This document shows positions 49,367 to 60,300 of a stretch of DNA of 64,000 nucleotides, piece after piece. The notes beneath the pieces are model-generated. The model was not told the DNA's origin, made no database searches, and saw nothing but the letters and a program-made list of their open reading frames with translations. The stretch spans positions 62,001 through 126,000 of the forward strand of contig NZ_JAHGVE010000010.1 in the NCBI RefSeq assembly GCF_018835585.1. The letters run 5' to 3'. This DNA is from Pelorhabdus rhamnosifermentans. GTDB lineage: Bacteria > Bacillota > Negativicutes > UMGS1260. Within the stretch, counting starts at the first letter, position 1. Each line of letters starts with the position of its first letter. Made by a program: the position numbers and the translations under genes.

Positions 49367-50549
49367 AGAAACCATTATGAAGCAGGATGAAAATTATTAC
49401 CTGCCTGTATTTAGTCGTTATCCTATTGTGATTTCACATGGAGAAGGACCTTATGTTTATGATAGTGAAGGGAAAAAATACATCGATTTTCTGGCAGGCA
49501 TTGCTGTAAATGTTTTAGGACATGGTCACAAGGCACTTGTCAATGCGATTTGCGAGCAGGCTCATAAAGTTATTCATTGCTCGAATCTTTACTATACGGC
49601 GGTTCAGGCCGAACTCGGTGAAATGCTTGCTAAGGTCAGCGGTCTTGATAAGGTCTTTCTGGCAAATAGTGGTGCTGAAGCCAATGAAGGTGCGTTAAAA
49701 CTGGCGCGTAAATACGGTAAAACAATTAGCCCTGATAAATTTGAAATTATTGCAGCAGAACATTCTTTCCATGGACGTACGTTGGCGACCTTGACAGCTA
49801 CAGGACAACCAAAATATCAAAAAGGGTATGAACCATTACCAGGCGGCTTTTCTCATGTACCTTTTAATGATTTAGCGGCTTTGGAAGCCAAAATAAGCGA
49901 AAAAACTTGTGCTGTTTTTCTTGAAACCATTCAAGGAGAAGGTGGCATTCATGTACCGGGAGAGAGTTATTTTGCTGGCGTAAGAAAATTATGTGATAAA
50001 TATCAGGCTCTTTTAGTACTCGATGAGATTCAATGTGGTATGGGGCGTTCAGGCAAGATGTTTGCTTATCAGCTATTGAATGTAAAACCCGATATTGCGA
50101 CAGTTGCCAAGGGCTTGGCTGGCGGCGTGCCGATTGGTGCCTTTATGGCGACAGACAAGGTTGCCAAAGTTTTCTCTGCGGGCGATCACGGTTCAACTTT
50201 TGGCGGCAACCCACTGGCAAGCGCTGCTGGCGTGGCCGTCCTCAAGGCGATTGCTGATGAACAGCTGCTTGAGAATACCATTACAGTTGGTAAGTATTTG
50301 TTCGACAAGCTCCAGGGTCTTAAGGCAAAGTATCCGAAAATCATTACAGAAATTCGTGGCAAAGGGCTGATTCTGGGGGCGCAGCTGACACAGCCCGGTC
50401 GCTCCATTGTAGAAGCTTGTCTCAAAAAAGGCGTTATCATTAATTGTACAGCAGGTGATGTATTACGTTTTGTACCGCCGCTGAACATTACAACGGCTCA
50501 TGTTGATGAAGTCATCACTGTCTTGGATGAGGTGCTTGCTCACACGTGA
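49353..50549 (+). CDS. argD: Acetylornithine aminotransferase
   Basis: 398 aa from ATG 49353 with GGGAGCGAGG upstream. Class III PLP aminotransferase: NSGAEANEGALKLARKY, HGRTLATLTATGQ, VLDEIQCGMGRSGKMFAYQ and the PLP-Lys in ATVAKGLAGGVPIGAF, then STFGGNPLASAAG. It converts the semialdehyde to N-acetylornithine using glutamate. Confidence 0.96.
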   Translation: MKMTKETIMKQDENYYLPVFSRYPIVISHGEGPYVYDSEGKKYIDFLAGIAVNVLGHGHKALVNAICEQAHKVIHCSNLYYTAVQAELGEMLAKVSGLDKVFLANSGAEANEGALKLARKYGKTISPDKFEIIAAEHSFHGRTLATLTATGQPKYQKGYEPLPGGFSHVPFNDLAALEAKISEKTCAVFLETIQGEGGIHVPGESYFAGVRKLCDKYQALLVLDEIQCGMGRSGKMFAYQLLNVKPDIATVAKGLAGGVPIGAFMATDKVAKVFSAGDHGSTFGGNPLASAAGVAVLKAIADEQLLENTITVGKYLFDKLQGLKAKYPKIITEIRGKGLILGAQLTQPGRSIVEACLKKGVIINCTAGDVLRFVPPLNITTAHVDEVITVLDEVLAHT

Positions 50550-50575
50550 GCTCAGTAATAAATGGAGGATTTAAA

Positions 50576-51514
50576 ATGGCATTAAAAGGAAAAAATTTAC
50601 TTTCCATTCATGATTTGACTGTCCAGGAGGTTCAGGACATTTTTACCTTGGCAGCCGATCTTAAACAAAGACAGAAAAAAGGTATCAGTCATCCCCTCTT
50701 GCAGGGCAAGACGCTTGGCATGATTTTCCAGAAGGCGTCGACGCGTACACGTGTGTCTTTCGAAGTGGGCATGTATCAGCTTGGCGGAAGTGCTCTGTTT
50801 TTAAGCGCCAATGATTTGCAGATTGGCCGGGGCGAACCTGTAAGGGATACAGCGCGCGTCCTTTCCCGTTATGTCGATGGTATTATGATTCGTACTTATT
50901 CTCATGAAAAAGTGCAAGAATTGGCAGAATATTCCTCTATTCCTGTTATCAATGCTCTGACTGATTACCTTCATCCCTGTCAGGCTCTGACGGATTTATT
51001 TACAGCGGTGGAGCATAAAGGAGATCTGAAGGGTAAAAAATTTACTTATATCGGTGATGGCAATAACATGGTTCATGCTCTTATGCATGGTTGCGCCAAG
51101 GTAGGTATGCATATTTCAGTAGCAACGCCGAAAGGCTATGAACCGGACGAAGCCTGTGTAGCTGAAGCACGCTTAGATGCGAAAGAAACAGGCAGCATCA
51201 TTGAACTGACAAATGATCCCCTTCAGGCCGCTACCGGGGCTGATGTGGTTTATACGGATGTCTGGGCAAGCATGGGGCAGGAATCAGAACAACTGAAGCG
51301 TCAAAAAGATTTTGCTGGTTTTACAGTCGATGTGAAACTCATGGCGGCAGCTCATGATGATGCCATTGTTATGCATTGTCTGCCAGCCCATCGCGGTGAA
51401 GAAATTTCAGAGGAAGTCATGGAAGGTCCGCAATCAGTTATATTTGATGAAGCAGAGAATCGTCTTCATGTGCAAAAGGCCATTATGGCTCTAACCATGG
51501 GGAATGCGAAATAA
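50576..51514 (+). CDS. argF: Ornithine carbamoyltransferase
   Basis: 312 aa from ATG 50576 (ATGGAGGAT upstream). Carbamoyl-phosphate site [18 protein letters not shown], and ornithine-site [14 protein letters not shown] are all present. It makes citrulline from ornithine and carbamoyl phosphate. The anabolic role follows from its place inside the biosynthetic cluster. No carAB genes are in the window. Confidence 0.96.
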   Translation: MALKGKNLLSIHDLTVQEVQDIFTLAADLKQRQKKGISHPLLQGKTLGMIFQKASTRTRVSFEVGMYQLGGSALFLSANDLQIGRGEPVRDTARVLSRYVDGIMIRTYSHEKVQELAEYSSIPVINALTDYLHPCQALTDLFTAVEHKGDLKGKKFTYIGDGNNMVHALMHGCAKVGMHISVATPKGYEPDEACVAEARLDAKETGSIIELTNDPLQAATGADVVYTDVWASMGQESEQLKRQKDFAGFTVDVKLMAAAHDDAIVMHCLPAHRGEEISEEVMEGPQSVIFDEAENRLHVQKAIMALTMGNAK

Positions 51515-51527
51515 AGGAGGAACTATG

Positions 51528-52736
51528 ATGAATGTTAAAAAAGTTGTCTTAGCTTATTCAGGCGGATTGGATACATCGGTCATCATCCCCTGGCTGAAAG
51601 AAAATTATAATGGCTGTGAAGTGATTGCCATGTGTGCAGATGTTGGGCAGGGAGACGAACTAGATCCCGTTCGTGAAAAAGCGATAAAATCGGGTGCAAG
51701 CAAAGTTTATATTGAAAGTCTCACGAAACCTTTTATCGAAGACTATATTTGGCCAACGCTTAAAGCAGGCGCTGTCTATGAAGGAAAGTATTTGCTCGGT
51801 ACGTCCTTTGCGCGTCCACTAATTGCTCAACGCTTGGTCGAAATTGCCAAAAAAGAAGGCGCTGACGCGATTGCCCATGGCGCTACAGGTAAGGGGAATG
51901 ACCAGGTTCGCTTTGAACTGACTGTGAAAGCTTTGGCTCCTGAACTAAAAATCATTGCACCTTGGCGTTTATGGGACATTCGTTCAAGGGAAGATGCCAT
52001 TGATTATGCTGAAAAACATGGTATTCCTGTTCCTGTTACGAAAAAGCGTCCTTATAGCATGGATCGTAATATTTGGCATTTGAGCCATGAAGGCGGCGAT
52101 TTGGAAGACCCATGGAATGCTCCGCTTGATGATTTGTATCTTATCTCCAAGTCACCTGAACAGGCTCCGGACAAGGCTACTTATGTTGAAATTAGCTTTG
52201 AAAAGGGCATTCCTGTTGCAGTAGACGGTAAAAAACTGGATGCTGTGGCTCTCGTAGAAAAATTAAATGACTTAGGTGCTAAAAATGGCATTGGCATTAC
52301 CGATATGGTCGAAAATCGTCTCGTGGGTATGAAGTCCCGTGGCGTTTATGAAACACCTGCTGGTTCTATTCTTTATTACGCTCATCATGAATTAGAACTG
52401 CTGACACTTGACAGAGCTACACTTCATTATAAAGAGCAAGTAGCCATTCGTTATGCCGAACTTGTGTATGACGGCATGTGGTTTTCACCACTCAGAGAAG
52501 CGTTGGACGCATTTGTTAATTCGACGCAAGAAACAGCAACTGGCCTTGTTCGCCTGAAACTTTATAAAGGCAATATCATTAGTGCCGGTGCCAAATCGCC
52601 TTATTCTCTCTATCATGAAGGATTTGTTACATTTGGTCGTGATGAAGTGTATGATCAAAAAGATGCCGAAGGCTTTATCAATCTCTTTGGTTTGCCGCTT
52701 AAAGTGCGGGCTTTAATGAAGGAGCGTAATCAATAA
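51528..52736 (+). CDS. argG: Argininosuccinate synthase
   Basis: 402 aa from the second of two adjacent ATG codons (51525 and 51528); AAAGGAGG fits either, the second being better spaced. P-loop pyrophosphatase motif [17 protein letters not shown] and [31 protein letters not shown] are typical. It joins citrulline and aspartate using ATP. The stop shares a base with the argH ATG. Confidence 0.96.
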   Translation: MNVKKVVLAYSGGLDTSVIIPWLKENYNGCEVIAMCADVGQGDELDPVREKAIKSGASKVYIESLTKPFIEDYIWPTLKAGAVYEGKYLLGTSFARPLIAQRLVEIAKKEGADAIAHGATGKGNDQVRFELTVKALAPELKIIAPWRLWDIRSREDAIDYAEKHGIPVPVTKKRPYSMDRNIWHLSHEGGDLEDPWNAPLDDLYLISKSPEQAPDKATYVEISFEKGIPVAVDGKKLDAVALVEKLNDLGAKNGIGITDMVENRLVGMKSRGVYETPAGSILYYAHHELELLTLDRATLHYKEQVAIRYAELVYDGMWFSPLREALDAFVNSTQETATGLVRLKLYKGNIISAGAKSPYSLYHEGFVTFGRDEVYDQKDAEGFINLFGLPLKVRALMKERNQ

Positions 52737-54148
52737 TGAAATTATGGGGCGGTCGTTTTTCTAAAAATACGGACGTTTTGGTGGAGGAGTTTACCTCCTC
52801 CATTTCTTTTGATTGTCGTATGTATAAGGAAGATATTGCTGGCAGTATTGCCCATGCAACAATGCTCGCCAAGTGCGGAATTTTAGAAGCGGAGGAAGCT
52901 TCTGTCATTATTGACGGTTTAAAAGATATCCTCGCTGATATTGAAGCCGGTAAGTTTTCTTTTGAAGTCAGTCTGGAAGATATTCATATGAATATTGAAC
53001 AGCGATTGACAGAACGCATTGGTGCCGTTGGCGGTAAACTTCATACAGCGCGCAGTCGGAATGACCAAGTCGCTCTTGATACGCATCTTTATTTGCGGCG
53101 TGAGTTGTCTGAAATTGGCGGTTTAATTAAAAATTTACAGCAAGCTTTTCTTGAAGTGGCCCAAAAGCATGAAAACGTGATTATGCCAGGGTATACGCAT
53201 TTGCAGCGAGCGCAGCCCATTCTTTTTGCTCACCATATGCTGGCTTATTTTTATATGCTTGTGCGTGATTTCGATCGTTTGAACCTTGTCTATAAACATA
53301 CTGACATGATGCCCCTTGGCGCGGGCGCTCTTGCAGGTACAACTTTTCCTATTGACAGGCAGTTTGTTGCGGACCAGTTAGGTTTTGGCAAGGTTTATGA
53401 CAATAGTATGGATGCAGTGAGTGATCGTGACTATATTTTGGAGTTTTTAAGTTTTGCATCCATTTTGATGATGCATTTAAGTCGTATTAGTGAAGAAATC
53501 ATTTTGTGGTCTTCGGCGGAGTTCCAATTCATTGAGCTTGATGATGCTCATTGTACAGGCAGCAGCATTATGCCGCAGAAAAAAAATCCTGATGTAGCTG
53601 AACTCGTCCGAGGCAAGACAGGACGTGTTTTTGGTCATCTTATGGCCATGCTCACTGTGACAAAGGGGCTTCCTCTGGCTTACAACAAAGATTTACAGGA
53701 AGACAAGGAAGGTCTGTTTGATACCATTGATACAGTGAAATTTAGTCTAACTGTCTACGCCTCCATGCTGAAAGCCATGAAGATTCGTGAAGAGAATATG
53801 ACAGATGCTTTAGCTTCTGATTTTTCTAATGCGACAGATATGGCTGATTATCTTGTGACAAAGGGGCTTCCTTTCCGACAGGCTCATGCCGTTGTTGGCA
53901 AAAGCGTAGCCTATGCCATTGCCCAAAACAAAGTTCTTGGTGATTTAACTTTAAACGAATTTAAGCAATTTTCACCATTATTTGAAGCAGATATTCTTAA
54001 GGCCATTCAAGTCGAACATTGTGTAAGTGCCCGTAATTCCTTTGGTGGCACATCGTACACAGAGGTAGGACAATCGTTTTTACGAGCGAAACAATACCTT
54101 CTCGATGAACAGATTCAACTTGACAAGTATACAAAAAACGTTCTATAA
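52736..54148 (+). CDS. argH: Argininosuccinate lyase
   Basis: 470 aa. Begins [11 protein letters not shown] and carries [33 protein letters not shown] and the fumarase/lyase signature [16 protein letters not shown] with the catalytic Ser. It releases arginine and fumarate, the last pathway step. Translationally coupled to argG by TAATG. Confidence 0.97.
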   Translation: MKLWGGRFSKNTDVLVEEFTSSISFDCRMYKEDIAGSIAHATMLAKCGILEAEEASVIIDGLKDILADIEAGKFSFEVSLEDIHMNIEQRLTERIGAVGGKLHTARSRNDQVALDTHLYLRRELSEIGGLIKNLQQAFLEVAQKHENVIMPGYTHLQRAQPILFAHHMLAYFYMLVRDFDRLNLVYKHTDMMPLGAGALAGTTFPIDRQFVADQLGFGKVYDNSMDAVSDRDYILEFLSFASILMMHLSRISEEIILWSSAEFQFIELDDAHCTGSSIMPQKKNPDVAELVRGKTGRVFGHLMAMLTVTKGLPLAYNKDLQEDKEGLFDTIDTVKFSLTVYASMLKAMKIREENMTDALASDFSNATDMADYLVTKGLPFRQAHAVVGKSVAYAIAQNKVLGDLTLNEFKQFSPLFEADILKAIQVEHCVSARNSFGGTSYTEVGQSFLRAKQYLLDEQIQLDKYTKNVL

Positions 54149-54202
54149 TTTGAGAATAATATTTTTTTTTGTTACTTTGTTTATTTGTTGAGGAGGGGTA
54201 GT

Positions 54203-55276
54203 ATGACAAAAGTAAGGTTAAATCTAACAAAAGAGCGGCGATCATTGCCTGATGAGGCAACACTTGGATTTGGCAGAATCTTTACTGATCATATGTTTAC
54301 CATGACTTATGAGACGGGAAAGGGTTGGCATAATCCAACGATTGAGCCCTATCGAGATTTTGATATGTCACCGTCCACTATGACGCTTCATTATGGTCAG
54401 GCTATTTTTGAAGGGATTAAAGCTTTTAAGACGGCTGATCATCGTATTGCTGTGTTCCGCCCCAAAGATTATTTGGCTCGGTTTAATCGGTCTGCTGACA
54501 TTCTCTGCATTCCGCAGATGGATGTGGAAGCTGTTTATGATGGTCTCAAACAGCTTTTAGAGGTCGAAAAGAACTGGGTTCCAAGTAAATTTGGTACAGC
54601 TCTTTATATTCGTCCCCTCGTTTTTGCTACAGATCATTACGTGGGTGTAAAAGTTGCTGACACATATAAACTCGTGATCATGCTGTCCCCTGTTGGGGCC
54701 TATTATGAACATGGTTTTGATCCTGTCAGTTTAAAAGTTGAAGATAAATTTGTTCGCGCCTGTCCGGGCGGTCTTGGCGAAGCCAAAACTCCAGCCAATT
54801 ATGCAGCAAGCCTCAGGGCGGGTGAGGTTGCAGTTCAGGAAGGTTTTGACCAGGTACTGTGGCTGGATGCCGTTCATCGTAAATATATTGAAGAAGTCGG
54901 TTCCATGAACATTGTCTTTAAAATCAATGGTGAACTCGTTACTCCCGCCTTAACAGGCAGTATTTTGGGTGGTATGACGCGGAGAACGGTTCTTGAACTT
55001 GCCCGTGACTGGGGCATGAAAGCGACAGAGCGAGTCATTTCTATTGATGAACTTTATGAAGCTCATGCCAAAGGCCAGTTAGAAGAAGTTTTTGGAACAG
55101 GAACGGCTGCTGTAATTTCACCTGTTGGGTCTTTAACATGGAAAGGTAAGAAGATTGTTATTAACAACAATCAGACAGGTCCTATTGCACATAAATTATT
55201 TACGGCTGTTACTGATTTACAATATGCCAAAGTTCAAGATACTCATGGTTGGGTTGATTTTGTGACCAAAGTCTGA
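54203..55276 (+). CDS. ilvE: Branched-chain amino-acid aminotransferase
   Basis: 357 aa from ATG 54203 (GAGGAGGGG upstream). Fold-type IV PLP enzyme: TLHYGQAIFEGIKAF, FRPKDYLARFNRSA, the PLP-Lys in PGGLGEAKTPANYAASL and EVFGTGTAAVISPVG. It transaminates leucine, isoleucine and valine. The 54-base gap to argH without a terminator allows cotranscription; a terminator follows at 55285. Confidence 0.94.
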   Translation: MTKVRLNLTKERRSLPDEATLGFGRIFTDHMFTMTYETGKGWHNPTIEPYRDFDMSPSTMTLHYGQAIFEGIKAFKTADHRIAVFRPKDYLARFNRSADILCIPQMDVEAVYDGLKQLLEVEKNWVPSKFGTALYIRPLVFATDHYVGVKVADTYKLVIMLSPVGAYYEHGFDPVSLKVEDKFVRACPGGLGEAKTPANYAASLRAGEVAVQEGFDQVLWLDAVHRKYIEEVGSMNIVFKINGELVTPALTGSILGGMTRRTVLELARDWGMKATERVISIDELYEAHAKGQLEEVFGTGTAAVISPVGSLTWKGKKIVINNNQTGPIAHKLFTAVTDLQYAKVQDTHGWVDFVTKV

Positions 55277-55284
55277 TCTTTATT

Positions 55285-55323
55285 AAAAGTGCTTTCTGCA
55301 GCAGGCAGGAAGCACTTTTTTTT
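55285..55323 (+). terminator. Terminator after ilvE
   Basis: AAAAGTGCTTTCTGC pairs with GCAGGAAGCACTTTT with one imperfection, followed by a T-run. It ends the arg-ilvE unit. Confidence 0.9.
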
Positions 55324-55395
55324 GTTGTTATAAAAGGTTTTTCTGATAAATGGGTAGAATAAAAATAAGGACTATAAATTAAGGTGTGGTAGGGC

Positions 55396-56214
55396 ATGTT
55401 ATTACAAATTCGTGGTATTTTAGCTACGGTTACATTGCTCGACATCGTCGATATTGTCATCGTGGCCTTCTTCTTGTACAAATCCTATTCGATGATGAAA
55501 GATACACGAGCAGTTGCTTTGCTTAAAGGACTTATTGTACTTCTTATTGCTACGCTTGTGAGCAAATGGCTGGGACTCAATGTAATCAATTGGGTGCTGC
55601 AAAAATCTATGACAGTGGTTCTTGTTGCCTTGCCTGTTGTATTTCAGCCAGAACTGCGGCGTGCTTTAGAGCAGCTTGGGCGAGGCGGATTTTTTAGGAA
55701 AAACATTTTTCTAAGTGCCGAAGAAACAGAGTCTTTTCTTGATGAAATCAGTAAAGCTACAAGTGTACTGGCGAAAAATAAAATTGGCGCACTCGTCGTA
55801 TTTGAACGTGAAACAGGTTTGACTGACTATATTGAAACCGGTATTAAGGTGGGGGGACTTGTATCAAGTGAATTTTTAATTAACATTTTTATTCCCAATA
55901 CGCCTATGCATGATGGGGCTGTGATTATTCGGGGCGATCGTGTGATGGCCGCAGGGTGTCTCTTGCCTCTTACGGATGACCGAACACTCAATAAAGAACT
56001 CGGTACTCGGCATCGCGCCGCCATTGGCATTAGCGAGCAAGCTGACTGTGTTGTCGTTGTTGTCAGTGAAGAAACAGGTACCATTTCTCTGGCACACGCA
56101 GGTCAACTTATGCGTCATTTAGATGCTGACTCCCTTAAAAATACCCTCCGTCCCTTGTTTTTGGGTAAAACCATGACTATCGGTGATCTTTTTAATTGGA
56201 GGGCTTCGTCATGA
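55396..56214 (+). CDS. cdaA: Diadenylate cyclase CdaA
   Basis: 272 aa. Three N-terminal spans (about 10-30, 40-57, 66-83) precede the DAC domain with DGA (residues 173-175, PMHDGAVIIRG) and RHR (205-207, GTRHRAAIGISEQ). The enzyme makes c-di-AMP from two ATP and controls osmolyte and potassium balance and wall homeostasis. The cdaA-cdaR-glmM order is conserved in Firmicutes; here a flavoprotein lies between cdaR and glmM. Overlaps cdaR by ATGA. Confidence 0.95.
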   Translation: MLLQIRGILATVTLLDIVDIVIVAFFLYKSYSMMKDTRAVALLKGLIVLLIATLVSKWLGLNVINWVLQKSMTVVLVALPVVFQPELRRALEQLGRGGFFRKNIFLSAEETESFLDEISKATSVLAKNKIGALVVFERETGLTDYIETGIKVGGLVSSEFLINIFIPNTPMHDGAVIIRGDRVMAAGCLLPLTDDRTLNKELGTRHRAAIGISEQADCVVVVVSEETGTISLAHAGQLMRHLDADSLKNTLRPLFLGKTMTIGDLFNWRASS

Positions 56215-57128
56215 AGGAACTTCTCAGTAAGAATTTAGCAGCAAAAATTTTATGTATGATTATGGCTGTTGTGTTGTGGATGTATGTCATGAACGAACAA
56301 AATCCTCCCATTGAGGCTAGTTTTACCGTTCCAATTGAGGTAAAAAATCTTTCTAGCACTTATACTTTAATGGATGGTCCTGAATCAGTGCGTGTCAAAG
56401 TACGTGGCGCCCGAAGTATTATTGCTACTTTGTCTGCCAGTGATATTGCCGCCTATATCGATTTAAAAGGCGTTGGTGAGGGACGCCATCCCATAAAAAT
56501 TATGGCTATTGTTCCTCAGTCTGTTGAATTAGTTGAAGTGAATCCTGATAAAGCTTTGCTTCGTATTGATATTGCAACAAGCCGTAAATTGCCTGTGGAA
56601 GTTCGGTATACAAGTGCACCACCTGAAAATGCGATTGTGGGCAAGGTTACGCTATCACCGGATGCAGTCATTGTAGAAGGGCCTAAGAGCGTGCTTGATA
56701 GTATGGATAAAGCTATAATTTACATGGATTTATCCGAACATAGTACGGATTTTTCAGGTAAATTTACTGTCCATATTGTTAATACAGATGGCAAAGAACT
56801 GGAAGATGTGGTAGCACAACCGAGTCAAATCAATGTTGCCACACAACTGCTTGTCGTCAACAAAAAACTGGTTGATGTGAAACCCGTCTTTAGCGGCGAA
56901 TTGCCAACAGGCATGATGATGAAACAATTGGAAGTTACTCCAACTAAAATTGAGTTATTCGGGTCAAAGGCTTTGCTTGATACGATGGATACAGTGACAA
57001 CAGAGCCTATCGTATTAACAAACGATATGAAAGAATTTAATCGCCAAATCAAAGTTATTGCCAAGGATGGTATTGTAGTGTCACCTACTACCATTACCGT
57101 AAAATTTATTGTGGGACCGACGCATTAG
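56211..57128 (+). CDS. cdaR: CdaA regulator, YbbR-domain protein
   Basis: 305 aa from ATG 56211 (TTGGAGGG upstream). One N-terminal span (AAKILCMIMAVVLWMYVM, about 9-26) and three to four extracytoplasmic YbbR repeats (VPIEVKNLSSTYTLMDGPES; LPVEVRYTSAPPENAIVGKV; VKPVFSGELPTGMMMKQLEV). CdaR binds CdaA and tunes c-di-AMP synthesis. Confidence 0.92.
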   Translation: MKELLSKNLAAKILCMIMAVVLWMYVMNEQNPPIEASFTVPIEVKNLSSTYTLMDGPESVRVKVRGARSIIATLSASDIAAYIDLKGVGEGRHPIKIMAIVPQSVELVEVNPDKALLRIDIATSRKLPVEVRYTSAPPENAIVGKVTLSPDAVIVEGPKSVLDSMDKAIIYMDLSEHSTDFSGKFTVHIVNTDGKELEDVVAQPSQINVATQLLVVNKKLVDVKPVFSGELPTGMMMKQLEVTPTKIELFGSKALLDTMDTVTTEPIVLTNDMKEFNRQIKVIAKDGIVVSPTTITVKFIVGPTH

Positions 57129-57167
57129 TTGCTTTTTGTCACATTTGTTGCAAAGGAGACTGCTTGA

Positions 57168-58772
57168 TTGTTGAGAATCAGTAATTTTCGTACAGCTATT
57201 ACGGAAGAGCAAACAATACAAGAGCTTGTTGCCAAACGTTTGAAAATACCTGTCACAGCAATTCGTTCGGTAAAATGTATTCGTCAGGCCCTTGATGCCA
57301 GACGCAAACAAAATATTAGCTTTGTCTACACTTTAGATGTGGAAACGACTTTACCTGAAAGAAAAGTTCTAACAAAGCTGCGTCATGATAAAAATGTTGT
57401 TATTAAAGAAGAAGATAAACCTCAGTCCATTGTCTGCGGTGAAAGAAAACTGTCATATCGTCCCATTATTGTAGGGTTTGGTCCATCGGGCATGCTTGCG
57501 GCTTACACTTTGGCCCAAGCAGGTTTTAGGCCTATTGTATTGGAACGCGGCGCCGATATTGACCAACGGACAAAAGATGTCAATGATTTTTGGCAGACAG
57601 GCCAACTGAATATCCGGTCCAATGTACAGTTCGGTGAGGGCGGGGCAGGAACCTTCTCTGATGGCAAGCTTACGACGCGTGTCAATGATTCCAGCATGAG
57701 CGAGGTACTTGGACTATTTGTTAATTTTGGTGCTCCAGATAATATTTTGTATGCTCATAAACCACATATTGGTACAGATCGGCTGCAGCAGGTCGTCAAA
57801 AATTTACGGCAAAAAGTCATTGAACTTGGCGGTGAAGTGCGATTTCATAGTCAAGTGACAGGATTTACTAGAAGTGATACAGGGAGTATTACTTCTCTAC
57901 AATTGAATGGCAAGGAAGAAATCGCTGCAGATGTTGTTCTGTTCGGTATCGGCAATAGTGCGCGAGACACCTATGAATATTTAGATAAGCAAGGGGTGGC
58001 ACTTGAAGCGAAACCTTTTGCTATTGGGGTGCGCATTGAGCATTCTCAGCAGCTTATCGATGTGGCGCAGTTCGGCGCTTGGGCTGGTCATCCAAAACTG
58101 GGTGCTGCCGACTATGCCCTTGTTTATCATGATAGGGAAACAAAGCGTACAGCCTATTCCTTTTGTATGTGCCCGGGCGGCGTTGTTGTTGCTGGCGCTT
58201 CAGAAGCGGGACAGGTTGTGACAAATGGCATGAGTAGTTTTGCCCGTGCTTCTGGCATGGCCAATAGCGCACTTGTAGTAAATGTTGAATTAACTGATTT
58301 TGGACCGGGAAATTTAGCTGGTATCGCTTTTCAACGGCATTATGAAAAATTGGCTTTTGAGCTTGCTGGCAGTAATTACTGTGCCCCTGTACAAAGTGTC
58401 GGCAGTTTTTTACATCGGAGAGATGTGAATTTTTTTGTACAGCCTACTTATCGGCCCGGTGTGAAAAAGGGCGATCTTAGACAGTGTCTCCCCGATTTTG
58501 TTACGGCTACACTTGCCAAGGCTTTGCCTGAATTTGGGCGTAAAATAAAAGGATTTGCTGATGATGGTGTCATCATGACAGGTGTGGAGACGCGTACTTC
58601 GGCACCCGTAAGAATTCGGCGTGACAATCATTTTCAATCGGAAAATGTCGGTGGCTTGTATCCCATGGGTGAAGGCGCAGGTTATGCAGGAGGTATTATG
58701 AGCGCTGCATTAGATGGTCTTCATGTTGCTAATCACATCATTGCTACATATGGACAACCGGTTTTAAAATAA
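57168..58772 (+). CDS. FAD-dependent oxidoreductase (COG2509-type)
   Basis: 534 aa from TTG 57168 (AAAGGAGAC upstream). After an N-terminal domain of about 100 residues comes a Rossmann FAD motif (PIIVGFGPSGMLAAYTLAQA), GADIDQRTKDVNDFW, QFGEGGAGTFSDGKLTTR, and near the end GVETRTSAPVRIRRD and YPMGEGAGYAGGIMSAALDG. Such uncharacterised flavin dehydrogenases are common in Firmicutes, often by glmM. Substrate unknown. Confidence 0.88.
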   Translation: MLRISNFRTAITEEQTIQELVAKRLKIPVTAIRSVKCIRQALDARRKQNISFVYTLDVETTLPERKVLTKLRHDKNVVIKEEDKPQSIVCGERKLSYRPIIVGFGPSGMLAAYTLAQAGFRPIVLERGADIDQRTKDVNDFWQTGQLNIRSNVQFGEGGAGTFSDGKLTTRVNDSSMSEVLGLFVNFGAPDNILYAHKPHIGTDRLQQVVKNLRQKVIELGGEVRFHSQVTGFTRSDTGSITSLQLNGKEEIAADVVLFGIGNSARDTYEYLDKQGVALEAKPFAIGVRIEHSQQLIDVAQFGAWAGHPKLGAADYALVYHDRETKRTAYSFCMCPGGVVVAGASEAGQVVTNGMSSFARASGMANSALVVNVELTDFGPGNLAGIAFQRHYEKLAFELAGSNYCAPVQSVGSFLHRRDVNFFVQPTYRPGVKKGDLRQCLPDFVTATLAKALPEFGRKIKGFADDGVIMTGVETRTSAPVRIRRDNHFQSENVGGLYPMGEGAGYAGGIMSAALDGLHVANHIIATYGQPVLK

Positions 58773-58802
58773 ATTTTAACAGTTCGGAAGGGGAAACATA
58801 AT

Positions 58803-60149
58803 TTGGGTAGATTATTTGGAACAGATGGAGTAAGAGGAATTGCCAATCAGTATTTGACACCGGAATTAGCATTTAATTTAGGACGGGCGGCAACGTATTA
58901 TTTTGGCAAGGAGTGCCGGGAGCCTGTTCTTTTGATCGGGCGCGATACGCGTATTTCAGGACAAATGCTTGAGTCGGCTTTGGCAGCAGGCATTTGTGCA
59001 GCAGGAGGAAAGGCTATTTTGGCGGGAGTTATTCCTACGCCAGCTATTGCTTACTTGACAAAAACGACACAGGCTATGGCAGGAGTTGTTATTTCTGCTT
59101 CTCATAATCCTTATCCTGATAATGGCATCAAATTTTTTGCCGGTACTGGCTATAAATTGCCTGACAAGATAGAAGATGAACTGGAAGAACTTATTACTCA
59201 TTCATTAGCCACAATGAAACGCCCCGTCGCTAATGAAATTGGTACTATTGAGTATCAACATGAACTTATTGAAAAGTATATTGAACATTGTCTGAGTACC
59301 ACTACTGTATCCCTTGCTGGGTTGAAAATTGTCTTAGATTGTGCCAATGGTGCAGCTTATGAAGTCGTGCCAAGGGTTCTCAGACACTTAGGGGCTGAGG
59401 TCATTGTTATCAATGATCAGCCAAGCGGTACGAATATTAATGATCAATGCGGCTCCACCCATTTGGCTGGATTACAGCAAGCCGTGCTTGAGCATCATGC
59501 TGATGTGGGGATTGCTAATGATGGTGATGCCGACCGTTGCCTCGCGGTGGACGAGCAGGGGAAGATCGTTGATGGCGATCATATTATGGTGATCTGTGCC
59601 AAGCAGCTTCAACAGTCTGGTCATTTGGCGAAAGATACTCTTGTAGCTACTGTTATGAGCAACATTGGTCTTCATCAAGCCATGAAGAGCGTCGGTATTA
59701 AAGTTGTTGTAACACCTGTCGGGGATCGTTACGTACTGGAAAAAATGCGTGAACAGGGTTTTATGCTAGGCGGAGAGCAGTCAGGTCATATTGTTTTTCA
59801 AGAATATTGTACGACGGGCGATGGGCTTATTACAGCCTTGCAATTACTATCTGCTATGGTAAGAACAAAGCAGACCATGTCTGAGCTTAATGCTGCCATG
59901 ACGACATTTCCTCAGCTACTCGTGAATGTGCGTGTGGCAAGCAAACAGGGTTGGGAGCAAAATGCGCGTATTCAAGCCGCCATTACCAAGGGCAGTGAGG
60001 ATCTTGGTGAAGAAGGCCGAATATTAGTGCGTCCATCAGGGACAGAACCACTTATTCGTGTGATGGCTGAAGGGCCTGTACAGGCCAAGCTGGAACTCAT
60101 TGTTCAGCAAATTGCAGACATTGTAAAAAACGAACAAGGCCAAGGTTGA
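58803..60149 (+). CDS. glmM: Phosphoglucosamine mutase
   Basis: 448 aa, TTG start with GGAAGGGGAAA upstream. GRLFGTDGVRGIANQYLTPE at the N-terminus, catalytic phospho-Ser in VVISASHNPYPDNGIKFFA, metal site GDADRCLAVDEQG and phosphate loop VRPSGTEPLIRVMAEG. It interconverts glucosamine-6-P and -1-P for UDP-GlcNAc. It works directly downstream of GlmS encoded next. Confidence 0.97.
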   Translation: MGRLFGTDGVRGIANQYLTPELAFNLGRAATYYFGKECREPVLLIGRDTRISGQMLESALAAGICAAGGKAILAGVIPTPAIAYLTKTTQAMAGVVISASHNPYPDNGIKFFAGTGYKLPDKIEDELEELITHSLATMKRPVANEIGTIEYQHELIEKYIEHCLSTTTVSLAGLKIVLDCANGAAYEVVPRVLRHLGAEVIVINDQPSGTNINDQCGSTHLAGLQQAVLEHHADVGIANDGDADRCLAVDEQGKIVDGDHIMVICAKQLQQSGHLAKDTLVATVMSNIGLHQAMKSVGIKVVVTPVGDRYVLEKMREQGFMLGGEQSGHIVFQEYCTTGDGLITALQLLSAMVRTKQTMSELNAAMTTFPQLLVNVRVASKQGWEQNARIQAAITKGSEDLGEEGRILVRPSGTEPLIRVMAEGPVQAKLELIVQQIADIVKNEQGQG

Positions 60150-60189
60150 CGTTAAGGCAAAATTAGTTTAAAATAGGACAATAGTGCAT

Positions 60190-60214
60190 GGGGGCACCTT
60201 CGGTGTTCCTTTTT
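60190..60214 (+). terminator. Terminator between glmM and glmS
   Basis: GGCACC and GGTGTTCC form a short stem with a three-base loop, ending in TTTTT. glmS thus has its own transcript starting between here and the ribozyme; no clear promoter could be fixed by eye. Confidence 0.7.
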
Positions 60215-60300
60215 GCATATGTATAAGGTGAGGAGGCGGATCGTAGCGAGGATAAAGCAAAAATAGCATAGGAATATTGATTTTACGAAGACTAGTTAAA

